DNA of 52,620 bases from positions 1-52,620 of the forward strand of contig NZ_QHGY01000017.1 of the NCBI RefSeq assembly GCF_003254665.1. The letters run 5' to 3'. The stretch is from Billgrantia lactosivorans. GTDB lineage: Bacteria > Pseudomonadota > Gammaproteobacteria > Pseudomonadales > Halomonadaceae. The notes beneath the pieces are model-generated. The model was given only the letters and a program-made list of their open reading frames with translations. It was not told where the DNA came from and did no database searches. Numbering within the stretch: the stretch's first letter is position 1; the number at the start of each line of letters is the position of its first letter. Positions 19,093 through 28,051 of this stretch are shown here, in pieces. The translations under genes were made by a program, and so were the position numbers.

Positions 19093-20133
19093 TCAGCGCA
19101 GGCCTGCGGCAAGTGAACGCACCACCTCGGCGGCCGGCGCCTCCCGGCAGGCGCTGGCGTGCTGGCCGGCCCACAGCGGCGAGAAATCGGCGCTGCCCGC
19201 GGCCTCGGCGGCGCGGCGCAGCGGCGCAATGGCGGCGGTGGCCAGCGGGAAGGCCGGCGCCACGTCGCCAAGCGGGCCCAGTTCGCGCATCAGCCGGGTG
19301 ACGATGCCGCGTGCCGGTCGCCCGGTGTAGAGTCGGGTCAGGGCGGTGTGTCGCGCGGCTTCGCTCTGCAGCGCCCGGCGGTGCAGCGCCGAGGTGGTGG
19401 CTTCGGGGCAGCACAGGAAGGCGGTGCCGACCTGCACGGCGCCGGCTCCCAACGTCAGCGCGGCCGCCACGCCGCGGGCGTCGGCGATGCCGCCGGCGGC
19501 GATCACCGGCAGCGAGACGGCCGCCGCCACTTGCGGCAGCAGGGCGAAGGTGCCGAGCTGAGTGGTAACGTCGTCGGTGAGGAACATGCCGCGGTGGCCG
19601 CCCGCCTCCAGCCCCTGGGCGATCACCGCGTCGGCGCCGTGCGCCTCGAGCCAGCGCGCCTCCTCGACCGTGGTGGCCGAGGAGAGCACCAGCGCGCCCC
19701 AGCTCTTGACCCGCTCGAGCAGCGCCGGCTCGGGCAGGCCGAAGTGAAAGCTGACCACCTCGGGGCGAAAGGGCTCCAGGGCATCGCAGGCCTGGTGATC
19801 GAACGGGCGTCGCCCAGCGCCCGTCGGCACATCGTCGATGTCGAGACCGTACGCCGCGTAGTAGGGCGCAAGCGCCTGGTGCCAGCGCGCCTGCCGCGCC
19901 TCGTCCGGTAGCGGCGGGGCATGACAGAAGAAATTGACGTTGATCGGCCGCGCCGTCGCCGCGCGAAAGTGGCGCAGCTCTTCCGCCATCGCCTCGGGCG
20001 TCAGCATGGCGCAGGGCAAGGCGCCCAGCCCGCCCGCCTCGCTCACGGCCACCGCCAGGGCGGCATCCTGCACGCCGGCCATGGGGGCCTGAAAGAAAGG
20101 AAGGTCGAGGCCGAGCTGGCGGGTCAGGCTCAT
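19093..20133 (-). CDS. Nitronate monooxygenase (2-nitropropane dioxygenase family)
   Basis: A 346-residue FMN-dependent TIM barrel that oxidises alkyl nitronates such as propionate-3-nitronate. It begins LGLDLPFFQAPMAG, and it has the FMN phosphate-binding stretches GLEAGGHRG and PVIAAGGIADARGVAAAL. These match class I bacterial enzymes. Its ATG overlaps the stop of the BrkB gene by 4 bases. It is the last gene of a three-gene overlapping operon. The exact substrate is not determined by sequence. Confidence 0.88.
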   Translation of the reverse strand: MSLTRQLGLDLPFFQAPMAGVQDAALAVAVSEAGGLGALPCAMLTPEAMAEELRHFRAATARPINVNFFCHAPPLPDEARQARWHQALAPYYAAYGLDIDDVPTGAGRRPFDHQACDALEPFRPEVVSFHFGLPEPALLERVKSWGALVLSSATTVEEARWLEAHGADAVIAQGLEAGGHRGMFLTDDVTTQLGTFALLPQVAAAVSLPVIAAGGIADARGVAAALTLGAGAVQVGTAFLCCPEATTSALHRRALQSEAARHTALTRLYTGRPARGIVTRLMRELGPLGDVAPAFPLATAAIAPLRRAAEAAGSADFSPLWAGQHASACREAPAAEVVRSLAAGLR

Positions 20134-21119
20134 GGGTCGTCTCCCTGCTGTCGTCGTGGGCGCTGCCGGGGCCGCTTCGGCCCCACGGTGTCGGCAGCAT
20201 AGGCGCCGCGCTGGCCCATCGGCCGGGGCTCGCCCACCGTGGTGTCACGGCGGGTCTGGCGCTCCATTTCAGCGTTGATCTCGGCCCCCAGCAATACGAC
20301 GAACGAGGAAAGCCAGAACCACAGCATCAATACCACCACGGCCCCCAGCGAGCCGTAGAGCTGGTCCAGGTTAGCGACCTGGCCGACATAGAGCGACAGC
20401 CCGGAGGAGCCCAGCAGCCACAGCAGCGTCGCCGTCACCGTGCCCGTGCTGACCCACTCCCAGCGCGGCGAGGTGCGATAAGGGCCGTAGCGGTAGAGCA
20501 CGGCGATCACGAACATCATCAGCAGCAGCAGCGCCGGCCAGCGCAACCACTTGATCAGGGTGACCAGCGGGCCCTCCAGGGCCAGCCAGCCGACGGCGAG
20601 AGGATAGAGCGCGACGAAGATCGTGGCGGCCAGCGATATCACGATCAGCCCCACGGTCAGCGCGGCCACCACCAGCATGCGATGCCCCAGGCCGCGCCGG
20701 TCCTCCTCGCCGTAGACCACGTTGAGCCCGATCATCAACCCGCGCACCCCCTTCGAGGCGAGAAACATCGCTACCAGCAGGCCGAGCACCGCGGTCAGGC
20801 TGAGTCCGGTATCGGTGTTCTCGCTCACCTCCACGGCCTGGTCGTTGATCAACTGGGCGCCCCCCGGGGGCATGAAGCGACTCAGCTCCCCGATCTGGCT
20901 CGCCACCTGCATCGGATCGAAGACCAGCGCCCACAGCGAGATGACCGCCCCCATGGCCGGAAACAGCGACAGCAGCGCGTAGAAGGCGATCCCCGCCGCC
21001 AGCATGTTGATCCGATCATCCGCCATCTCCGCCTTGACCCGCCAGAGCACGTCCAGCCAGCCCGTAGCGGGTATCTGGTTTGGATTGTCGGCTCGCCTGC
21101 CTCGCCAGAACTTCCTCAT
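20130..21119 (-). CDS. YihY/BrkB-family inner membrane protein
   Basis: A 329-residue polytopic membrane protein with six predicted hydrophobic segments. The family hallmark is near the N terminus (DDRINMLAAGIAFYALLSLFPAMGAVISLWAL). A membrane stretch ends the conserved core (QLYGSLGAVVVLMLWFWLSS), followed by a cytoplasmic basic tail. It is often mislabelled RNase BN. The role is unknown; some members are called virulence factors. It overlaps its neighbours on both sides by ATGA, so it is translated together with the protease-like gene and the nitronate monooxygenase. Confidence 0.9.
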   Translation of the reverse strand: MRKFWRGRRADNPNQIPATGWLDVLWRVKAEMADDRINMLAAGIAFYALLSLFPAMGAVISLWALVFDPMQVASQIGELSRFMPPGGAQLINDQAVEVSENTDTGLSLTAVLGLLVAMFLASKGVRGLMIGLNVVYGEEDRRGLGHRMLVVAALTVGLIVISLAATIFVALYPLAVGWLALEGPLVTLIKWLRWPALLLLMMFVIAVLYRYGPYRTSPRWEWVSTGTVTATLLWLLGSSGLSLYVGQVANLDQLYGSLGAVVVLMLWFWLSSFVVLLGAEINAEMERQTRRDTTVGEPRPMGQRGAYAADTVGPKRPRQRPRRQQGDDP

Positions 21120-21655
21120 TCGTCTCCCCTGGTCTGCTGCGCCGGGCGCAGGATCATGCGCGCATCGCGAATCTCGATGTTGAAGCGGTTGAGAAAGCTC
21201 ATTCCCAGCAGAGCCACGTCACCCTCGAGCCCGGGGCTGATGGAGCCGCGCACCCCCGTGGCAGAAAAGCCACCCAGGCTGACCTCCTCGAGCCAGGTGA
21301 GCTCACCGCGCACCCGCCCGTTGGCGGTGTTGAACCAGGCCGAACCCGCCGGCTCCAGCTCAAGACGCTCGGCCAGGGCGGTCGATACGGCCACGTAGGT
21401 GGCGCCGGTGTCGAGCAGGAACTCCACCGGCTCGTCGTTGATGCGTCCGGTGGCGATGAAGTGTCCCGAGCGGTTGCGCTCGAGCACGATCGGCTCCTCC
21501 GCTCCGCTCACGGCATTGACCAGATGGGCGTTGGGGTTGCGCTGGGTCTCGAGATAACCGTGGAACCACCAGCTGCCGACAGCGATGAACGCCACCCAGA
21601 ACAGCAGCATCATGCCCATTCCGGCGCGCCGGATCGAACCGCCCTCTCGCTGCAT
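21116..21655 (-). CDS. Membrane-anchored retropepsin-like aspartic protease
   Basis: A 179-residue protein with one N-terminal membrane helix (13-33) and a periplasmic single-lobe aspartyl protease domain. The catalytic DTGAT is at residues 82-86, with the flap-side GMSFLNRFNIEI near the end. It fits the clan AA TIGR02281-type family, which would act as a dimer like retropepsins. It is the first gene of the overlapping operon with brkB-like and nitronate monooxygenase genes. The substrate is unknown. Confidence 0.88.
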   Translation of the reverse strand: MQREGGSIRRAGMGMMLLFWVAFIAVGSWWFHGYLETQRNPNAHLVNAVSGAEEPIVLERNRSGHFIATGRINDEPVEFLLDTGATYVAVSTALAERLELEPAGSAWFNTANGRVRGELTWLEEVSLGGFSATGVRGSISPGLEGDVALLGMSFLNRFNIEIRDARMILRPAQQTRGDE

Positions 21656-21799
21656 CGACTACCCCCGTTGGCGCGGCCAGCCCGCTTTGACACCCTCGGC
21701 TTCGCTGTCTTTACTCTAGGGCGGCAAGTCTCCCCGGTCGGGTCGCCCGTCGCACGGATCAGGCTCGACCAGCGTCTCGACAAGAACAAGGATAGCCAC

Positions 21800-23035
21800 A
21801 TGCCAGACAGCTTCGCATATTCGACCGCTTTCGCTTCCCGTCATTCCGTCGCCGCCCCGAGCGCGGCCGCGACCACCCTCGTCGCCGCCCTGCTGCTGAC
21901 CGCCACGCCGGTGGCGGCGTGGGACGGGCTGGTCGAAAAGCAGGTCTTCGAGATGGAGTCGTACACCACCGTCGGCGGCGAGACCATCGCCCCGCTGCGC
22001 ATCGGTTGGGAGGCCTACGGCGAGCTCAACGAGGCCAAGGACAACGCCATCCTGATCACCCACTTCTTCTCCGGCACCAGCCATGCCGCCGGCCGCTATG
22101 CCGAGGAGGACGCGGCACCCGGCTACTGGGACGCCATCATCGGCCCGGGCAAGCCGCTGGACACCGACGAGTACTACGTCATCGCCGCGGACACCCTGGT
22201 CAACCTCAATGCCCACGACCCCAACGTGACCACCACCGGGCCGGCCACCACCAACCCCGAGACCGGCGAGCCCTGGGGAACCGACTTCCCGCTGGTCACC
22301 ATCCGCGACTTCGTCGAGGTGCAGAAGGCGCTGCTCGAGAGCCAGGGCATCGAGCGACTCCACGCGGTGATGGGCGCCTCGATGGGCGCGCTTCAGGCCT
22401 ACGAGTGGGCCAGCGCCTATCCCGAGCGGGTCGAGCGGCTGATCCCGGTGATCGGCGGCGGCGTCGCCGACCCCTGGCTGCTGGCCACCCTGGGCGCCTG
22501 GGCCGCGCCCATCCGCGTGGACGCCAACTGGAACGACGGCGACTACTACGACAGCGAGCCGCCGCTGGACGGTCTGCGCGAATCGCTCAAGCTGGTCACC
22601 CTCAACGCCAACCACTGGCGATGGGCCAACGAGACCTTCGATCGCAGTTGGGCCGACGAGGACGCCGACCCCACCCAGGAACTGGAGGCCCGCTACGCCA
22701 TCGAACAGACCCTCGACGACATCGCTGCCTCACGGGCCGAGCTCGCCGATGCCAATCACCTGCTCTACCTGGTCAAGGCCAACCAGGCATTCATCGCCGG
22801 GCACGGCGACAGCGTGGAAGAGGGCCTGGCTCGCATCGAGGCGCCCACGCTGATGCTCTACAGCGAGAACGACCTGGTCTTCGCCCCCGACGGGGTGCGC
22901 CAGACCGCCGAGATGATCGAAGCCGGCGGCACCGAGGTCGAGCTGGTCGCGCTGGAGGGCAACCGTGGCCACCTCGACGGCGTGCTCGCCATCGACCAGG
23001 CCGGCGACAGGCTGCGCACCTTCCTGACCGAATGA
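21800..23035 (+). CDS. Exported MetX-like alpha/beta hydrolase (homoserine O-acetyltransferase fold)
   Basis: A 411-residue protein of the MetX fold. It has the nucleophile motif MGASMGAL with Ser194, the catalytic Asp in SENDLVFAPDG and the His in NRGHLDGV. Unlike cytosolic MetX it begins with a long signal peptide (hydrophobic 24-38, likely cleaved after PVAA, residue 40), so it should act in the periplasm. AAGGATAG precedes the ATG at 21800. No methionine gene is nearby. A periplasmic esterase or acyltransferase is more likely than a role in methionine synthesis; the substrate is unknown. Confidence 0.85.
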   Translation: MPDSFAYSTAFASRHSVAAPSAAATTLVAALLLTATPVAAWDGLVEKQVFEMESYTTVGGETIAPLRIGWEAYGELNEAKDNAILITHFFSGTSHAAGRYAEEDAAPGYWDAIIGPGKPLDTDEYYVIAADTLVNLNAHDPNVTTTGPATTNPETGEPWGTDFPLVTIRDFVEVQKALLESQGIERLHAVMGASMGALQAYEWASAYPERVERLIPVIGGGVADPWLLATLGAWAAPIRVDANWNDGDYYDSEPPLDGLRESLKLVTLNANHWRWANETFDRSWADEDADPTQELEARYAIEQTLDDIAASRAELADANHLLYLVKANQAFIAGHGDSVEEGLARIEAPTLMLYSENDLVFAPDGVRQTAEMIEAGGTEVELVALEGNRGHLDGVLAIDQAGDRLRTFLTE

Positions 23036-23045
23036 GGCGTCCGCC

Positions 23046-23070
23046 CCCTGGCGGAGCTAGCCCGCCAGGG
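23046..23070. terminator. Inverted repeat at the 3' ends of the MetX-like and TauE-like genes
   Basis: A perfect 9-bp stem (23046-23054 with 23062-23070, 7-base loop) spans the stop codon of the leftward TauE-like gene. It starts 10 bases after the rightward stop. No U tract follows either arm, so termination strength is unclear. Confidence 0.5.
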
Positions 23071-23806
23071 AGCGCGCCAGCAGGTAGCCGCCCATGGCCA
23101 GCAGGCCACTGAGGAAAACACGTCGGAAGGTGGTTTCGGAGAGACGACGCCGCAGCCACTGGCCGAGCTGCATGCCGACGAGGGCCGGCACCACCGCGCC
23201 CAGCGATAGCAGCCCCAGCTCCACGCTGAGCAGGCGCTGCCCGCCCATGGAGAGGCCCAGCGCGGCGGTCGTGACCACGAACAGCACGCCCATGGCCTGG
23301 ATCAGCATGTCCCGGGGCAGGCCGAGGGATTGCAGGTAGGCCACACCGGGGAACACCGACGAACCGGTCATGCCGGTGAGCAGGCCCGTCAGCGCCCCAT
23401 TGACCGGCGCGGCATGGCGGCCACGGCTGACCCACTTGGCCAGGCCGAGACCGAACAGCCCGGCGAGCGCATAGAAAGCGATCAGCACCCCCAGGAGCCC
23501 CGAGAGCCAGCGAACCTCGACCCGAGCAAGCACGGCCACGCCCACCCACACGGTGACCACCGAGGCCAGCAGGAAGGGCCACAGCCGCCCCAGGATCCGC
23601 ATGAGATAGCCCCCGACCAGCGCCTGCCAGACGTTGGTGACGAGGGTGGGAGCCAGCAGCAGGGCCATGGCCGACGGCAGCCCCACCGTCGCCGTGAGAA
23701 GGGCCAGCGAGACTGTGGGCATGCCCATGCCGATCACGCCCTTGACGAGGCCGGCGGCGACGAAGGTCGCCGCCACCAGCGCCATCAGCAATGGATCGAG
23801 GTCCAT
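23057..23806 (-). CDS. TauE/SafE-family membrane transporter
   Basis: A 249-residue permease of the TSUP family, with eight likely helices. The first repeat begins FVAAGLVKGVIGMGMPTVSLALL. The second has NGALTGLLTGMTGSSVFPGVAYLQSLGL. Members export sulfite, sulfoacetate or other organic anions; this one cannot be assigned. It starts 15 bases after the MFS gene and is likely co-transcribed with it. Confidence 0.88.
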   Translation of the reverse strand: MDLDPLLMALVAATFVAAGLVKGVIGMGMPTVSLALLTATVGLPSAMALLLAPTLVTNVWQALVGGYLMRILGRLWPFLLASVVTVWVGVAVLARVEVRWLSGLLGVLIAFYALAGLFGLGLAKWVSRGRHAAPVNGALTGLLTGMTGSSVFPGVAYLQSLGLPRDMLIQAMGVLFVVTTAALGLSMGGQRLLSVELGLLSLGAVVPALVGMQLGQWLRRRLSETTFRRVFLSGLLAMGGYLLARSLAG

Positions 23807-23821
23807 GCGGCGGACTCCTTG

Positions 23822-25189
23822 TCAGGCTGCGGTTCCGTTGCGTGCCTCCCACGCAGCGGCCGCCTGCTGCCCCCGGGCCTGGTCGACCGCCAGGCAGATC
23901 AGCATGGCGACGATGAACAGTGCCGCGCACAGCAGGATCGAGGCCTGCAGCCCCACCACCGACTGCAGCAGCCCCAGGCCGATGATGCCGAACACCCCGG
24001 CCAGCTTGTTGGCCAGGCCCCAGAAGCCGAAGAACTCGGCGGCCTTGCGCGTGGGCGAGAACAGCCCCACCAGGGCACGGCTGGCCGACTGGCTCGAGCC
24101 CAGCGAGAGCCCAGCCAGGCAGCCGACGAACAGGAACAGGTGCTGGGCCTCCCACTCCAGCCCCAGGCTGGCATTGAGGAAAGCCGTGACCTCGGGCGTG
24201 GCCCAGATGGCGAATATCGCCGCCACCCACAGCATCAGGGTCAACTGGTAGGTGAACTTGGTACCGATGCGATCCTGGAGGAAACCGAAGCCGAGCGCGC
24301 CGGCCGCCGCGGTGACCTGGACGATGATGAACATGACGTTGCGAATCGATTCGTCCCAGCCGATCACCTGGGCACCGTAGATGAAGGCGAAGGCGATGAT
24401 GATGTAGACCCCGGCCATGGAGAACAGCAGCGACACCAGGAAGATGCCCAGGTCGCGGAAACGCCGCAGCTCGTGCAGGGTGGTGGAGACGCGCTCCCAG
24501 GCGATCTCGCGGTAGGTCCTGGCGTGCGGCTGCGGCGTGCCGCGCTCCTTCACCCATAGGAAGGTGGGGATGGCGGCGACCAGGAAGAACACCGCGGCGA
24601 AGGGGCCCACCCAGCGGATACGCTCGAAGTTCTCGGCGGTGGCCTCGCCCAGCACCAGCAGGGTGAAGCCGGCGGCGAACAGGCCGCCGACGTAGCCCAG
24701 TGCCCAGCCGAAGCCGGAGATCTTGCCGAGGTCGTGCGGCGGGCCGAGGTCGGGCAGGAACGCCGCAATGAACGACTCGCCCATGGAATAGGCGTAGTTC
24801 GAGATCACGATCAGCAGCAGACCGAGCATGACGTAGCCCGGCGCCACGAAATAGAGCAGCGCGGTGGCCACCACGGTGGCGATGTAGCTGATGAACAGGA
24901 AGCGCTTCTTGGCCGCGCGGTAATCCATCACCGCGCCGCACAGCGGGCCGGTGAGCACCACCAGCAGGTAACTGACGGCCAGCGCCAGGCTCCACAGCAG
25001 GTTGGCCAGGCGGAAGCCGTCACCGCGATCGCCGACGATCACGGTGGTGAACAGCTCGCCGAACACCACGGTAATGATCAGCAGCGTATAAGCCTGGTTG
25101 GCGAAGTCGAACATCGCCCAGCCGAAGATTTCCCGCTTCGACGCCCGCTGCCTGGGTGCCGTACCGCCCGCGGCCGGTATCGCGCTCAT
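23822..25189 (-). CDS. MFS transporter, UMF1/Atg22-like family
   Basis: A 455-residue 12-helix carrier. The start of helix 1 (REIFGWAMFDFANQAYTLL) and the LTGPLCGAVMDYRAAKKRFL loop are diagnostic of the UMF1 family, related to the yeast vacuolar amino-acid effluxer Atg22. The substrate in bacteria is not known. It is the first gene of a two-gene leftward unit with the TauE-like gene. It shares a 119-base upstream gap with the sugar dehydrogenase gene. Confidence 0.9.
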   Translation of the reverse strand: MSAIPAAGGTAPRQRASKREIFGWAMFDFANQAYTLLIITVVFGELFTTVIVGDRGDGFRLANLLWSLALAVSYLLVVLTGPLCGAVMDYRAAKKRFLFISYIATVVATALLYFVAPGYVMLGLLLIVISNYAYSMGESFIAAFLPDLGPPHDLGKISGFGWALGYVGGLFAAGFTLLVLGEATAENFERIRWVGPFAAVFFLVAAIPTFLWVKERGTPQPHARTYREIAWERVSTTLHELRRFRDLGIFLVSLLFSMAGVYIIIAFAFIYGAQVIGWDESIRNVMFIIVQVTAAAGALGFGFLQDRIGTKFTYQLTLMLWVAAIFAIWATPEVTAFLNASLGLEWEAQHLFLFVGCLAGLSLGSSQSASRALVGLFSPTRKAAEFFGFWGLANKLAGVFGIIGLGLLQSVVGLQASILLCAALFIVAMLICLAVDQARGQQAAAAWEARNGTAA

Positions 25190-25308
25190 CTGTGCCTGTC
25201 CTCCTCGCCCTGCCCGGAAGCGCCTAGCCTATCAGCTTCTCGCGGCAAACATGACGACTTGGCGGCTTTCACTACACTGAGGACTACATTCCAGACTGGA
25301 GGCAGGCA

Positions 25309-26430
25309 ATGGAACGCTTGAGCGCTACCCCTCTGGTGGTGATGACCCTGGCCGTGGCAGCGGCGCATGCCGAAGAGCGATCCATGGACACCGAGCACCA
25401 CGGCGTGCGGCTGGTACCGGTCGCCGAGGATCTCGAACAGCCCTGGGGCGTGGCCGTACTGCCCGGCGAGCTGTACGTCATCAGTGAACGCAGCGGACAG
25501 CTCCAGGTCGTCCATGACGGCGAGCGGCAGCAGGTCGAAGGCCTGCCCGACACCCAGGTCGAGGGCCAGGCGGGCCTGCTCGACGTCGCCGCCTCGCCCG
25601 ACTACCCCGACACCGGTTGGCTCTACTTCACCTACGCCAGCGGCGACGACGATGCCACCGCCACGGCGCTGGCGCGCGGGCGCCTGGCCGGCGACCAGCT
25701 GGTGGACGTGGAGGAGTTGTTCGAGCAGAACCGGCGCTCCGAACCCGGTCCCCATGCCGGCTCGCGGCTGGCCTGGCTGAAGGACGATACCCTGCTGATG
25801 TCGGTCGGCGACCGCAGTGACCCCGAACGGGCCCAGGATACCCAGGACCACGCCGGATCGATACTGCGGCTCGACCCGCAGGGCCTGGCGCCGGAGGACA
25901 ACCCGTTGCTCGAGGAGGCCGGCTTCCTGCCCGAGATCTTCTCCTGGGGCCATCGCCACGTCCTGGGGCTGGCGGTGGACGACGAGCGCGGCAACGTCTG
26001 GGCCGTGGAGGCTCGCAGTAACGGTCATGACGAAGTGTTGCTCATCCAGCCCGGTGCGAATCACGGTGCGGCGGATGAGGACGATGACCCCGAGCTGCTG
26101 GAGCAGGGTGCCAGCAGCGGGTTCTTCAACGAAGACGACATCGTCGAGCCCGCCCATCGCTTCACCGGGGAGGTGTCGCCATCAGGCCTGGCGCTGATCG
26201 AAGGGGAGCACTACCCCGAGTGGGAGGGCGACCTGCTCGTCGGCGGCCTGGAAAGCGAGCAGCTCTATCGCCTCGAGGTCGACGGGGACAATCAGGTGGC
26301 CGGCGTGGAAGAGCTGCTCGACGAGTCGGTGGGCCCGGTCCGCGACGTGCGCCAGGGGCCCGACGGCCGGGTCTACGTGCTCGCCGGCGATGAGAACGGC
26401 ACGCTCTATCGGCTCGAGCCCGAGACGTGA
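25309..26430 (+). CDS. PQQ-dependent sugar dehydrogenase (soluble GDH/aldose dehydrogenase family)
   Basis: A 373-residue periplasmic six-bladed beta-propeller with a signal peptide ending VAAAHA (21). The family landmarks are present: QPWGVAVLPG, EGQAGLLDVAASPDYP, the putative base His149 in GPHAGSRL, and the Arg of SWGHRHVLGL that binds PQQ in relatives. It resembles E. coli YliI more than Acinetobacter s-GDH, so it probably oxidises aldoses to lactones. GGAGG lies upstream of the ATG. It could use the PQQ made by the pqq operon about 20 kb to the right; no other partner is adjacent. Confidence 0.88.
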   Translation: MERLSATPLVVMTLAVAAAHAEERSMDTEHHGVRLVPVAEDLEQPWGVAVLPGELYVISERSGQLQVVHDGERQQVEGLPDTQVEGQAGLLDVAASPDYPDTGWLYFTYASGDDDATATALARGRLAGDQLVDVEELFEQNRRSEPGPHAGSRLAWLKDDTLLMSVGDRSDPERAQDTQDHAGSILRLDPQGLAPEDNPLLEEAGFLPEIFSWGHRHVLGLAVDDERGNVWAVEARSNGHDEVLLIQPGANHGAADEDDDPELLEQGASSGFFNEDDIVEPAHRFTGEVSPSGLALIEGEHYPEWEGDLLVGGLESEQLYRLEVDGDNQVAGVEELLDESVGPVRDVRQGPDGRVYVLAGDENGTLYRLEPET

Positions 26431-26442
26431 CCTGTGGCCCCT

Positions 26443-26475
26443 GCGACCGGCCCGCGCCTGCTGCGCGCCGGTCGC
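26443..26475 (+). terminator. Large hairpin downstream of the sugar dehydrogenase gene
   Basis: A perfect 9-bp inverted repeat, GCGACCGGC (26443-26451) and GCCGGTCGC (26467-26475), with further GCGC pairing inside, begins 13 bases after the stop. There is no U tract, so it may work as a processing or stability hairpin rather than a classical terminator. Confidence 0.5.
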
Positions 26476-26555
26476 GCCCTCTACGCAGCATGCCGCACAC
26501 GTAGCGTGGAGAGAGACCGTCTTCACTTATCCTCATACCCCGGGCATTATCATTG

Positions 26556-26569
26556 TTAACCTGGGTTAA
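26556..26569. promoter_or_regulatory. Perfect palindrome upstream of the SBP-diguanylate cyclase pair
   Basis: TTAACC-TG-GGTTAA is a perfect 14-base palindrome 120 bases before the double binding-protein gene. It lies in the most AT-rich part of the region. A dimeric regulator site is a reasonable reading; no known consensus is recognised. Confidence 0.4.
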
Positions 26570-26689
26570 GCAGATTTCTCCTGCTGGTGGCTCTCCCGTC
26601 ACTACGAAGGCAGGCCCAGACAACCGGCCAGGCCGTGGCGCATGCCGCCACGCGGTGACAAGAAAAACAAGCAGGCAGGGGCAGGGCGC

Positions 26690-28051
26690 ATGAGAAAGTG
26701 GCTGATGCTGATGGTGTTGTTATTTCCCCTTCCGGCGGCAGGCGGCCTGGAAGAGTTGACCTTCATCACCGAAGAGTACCCGCCCTATAACTATCGGCAG
26801 AACGACCGTCTCGAGGGCATCTCCGTCGAACTGCTCGAACGCATCTTCGCCGAGACCGATACCACGCTGTCACGCGAGGACGTGCTCTACTACCCTTGGG
26901 CGCGCGGCTACGACACCGCCCTCTCCGAGCCGGGCACGGTGCTCTTCTCCACCACGCGCACCGAGCAGCGCGAGTCGCTGTTCCAGTGGGTGGGGCCGAT
27001 CGCTACCGACCGGGTCACGCTGATCGCCCGGCGCGACAGCGACATCCGGCTGAGCGACATCGAGGACGTGATCGCCGGCGACTATCGCATCGCCGTTATA
27101 CGCGAGGACATCGGCGCCCAGCGGCTGCAGGAAGCCGGGGTGCCCGAGAGTCAGGTCCAGGCGGCGATCTCCAACGTCAGTGCGCTGCGCATGCTCGAGC
27201 GTGGCCGGGTCGACCTGTGGGCCTACGGCGAGGACGTGGCCTTCTGGCTGATGCAGGAGGAGGGGCTGCCGACCACCGATTTCGTCCCCGCACTGACCAT
27301 CAGTGAATCGGACCTCTACTACGCCCTGCATCGCGACACCGATCGCCGCCTCGTCGACCGTATGCAGGCCGCCCTGGAGCGCCTGCGCGAACAGGGCGTG
27401 GTCAGCGAGATCCTCGGCGGAACCATCGCCTTCAACACCGAGGAGTACCCTCCCTACAACTATCAGGACGACGACGGCAGGATCACGGGCGACGCCACCG
27501 AACTGCTGCGGGACGCGCTGGATGACGCCGAACTCGACGCCGACTTCCGCCTGCTGCCCTGGGCGCGGGCCCTGACCGAGGCCCAGCTGCGCGAGCGCCA
27601 CTGCGTCTATTCGACCACGCGCACGCCCGAGCGCGAATCTCTGTTCACCTGGGTCGGCCCCTTGGTGACGAGCACCTGGGCCGCCTTCGCCCTCGAGGAG
27701 TCCGCGATCGAGGCCGACTCCCTGGAGGACCTCACCGAACTCCGCGTAGGCAGCTTTCGCGAAGATGCCGTTGGCCAGTATGCCGTCAGCCAAGGGGTTC
27801 CCATCGTCGTGGCCAGCGCCGAGCGCGAGAACATCGGACGCCTGCAGGCCGGGCTGATCGATGCCTGGGTCACCGGCGAGCAGACCGCTCGCTTCCTCGC
27901 CGAGGAGGCCGGCCTGCCGCTGCGTCGTCTGTTCGCCTTCAACGAGGTCGATCTCTACCTGGCGTGCCACCCGTCGGTTCCCGACCAGTTCGTCGCCCGG
28001 CTGCAGGCCGCCCTCGACCGGGCGCGAGCCAGCGCGGAGACACCGCCGTGA
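26690..28051 (+). CDS. Periplasmic protein with two tandem SBP_bac_3 (amino-acid-binding type) domains
   Basis: A 453-residue exported protein (signal peptide about 1-19, PLPAAGG) made of two homologous substrate-binding domains fused head to tail. Both halves carry TEEYPPYNY, a PWAR motif, STTRT..RESLF.WVGP, and a C-terminal helix, so the gene arose by internal duplication. The first half spans roughly 20-240, the second 245-450. No permease or ATPase is nearby. Instead its stop overlaps the start of a diguanylate cyclase (GTGA), so it probably senses ligands rather than transporting them. A weak Shine-Dalgarno precedes the ATG at 26690; a start at 26642 is less likely. Confidence 0.85.
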   Translation: MRKWLMLMVLLFPLPAAGGLEELTFITEEYPPYNYRQNDRLEGISVELLERIFAETDTTLSREDVLYYPWARGYDTALSEPGTVLFSTTRTEQRESLFQWVGPIATDRVTLIARRDSDIRLSDIEDVIAGDYRIAVIREDIGAQRLQEAGVPESQVQAAISNVSALRMLERGRVDLWAYGEDVAFWLMQEEGLPTTDFVPALTISESDLYYALHRDTDRRLVDRMQAALERLREQGVVSEILGGTIAFNTEEYPPYNYQDDDGRITGDATELLRDALDDAELDADFRLLPWARALTEAQLRERHCVYSTTRTPERESLFTWVGPLVTSTWAAFALEESAIEADSLEDLTELRVGSFREDAVGQYAVSQGVPIVVASAERENIGRLQAGLIDAWVTGEQTARFLAEEAGLPLRRLFAFNEVDLYLACHPSVPDQFVARLQAALDRARASAETPP

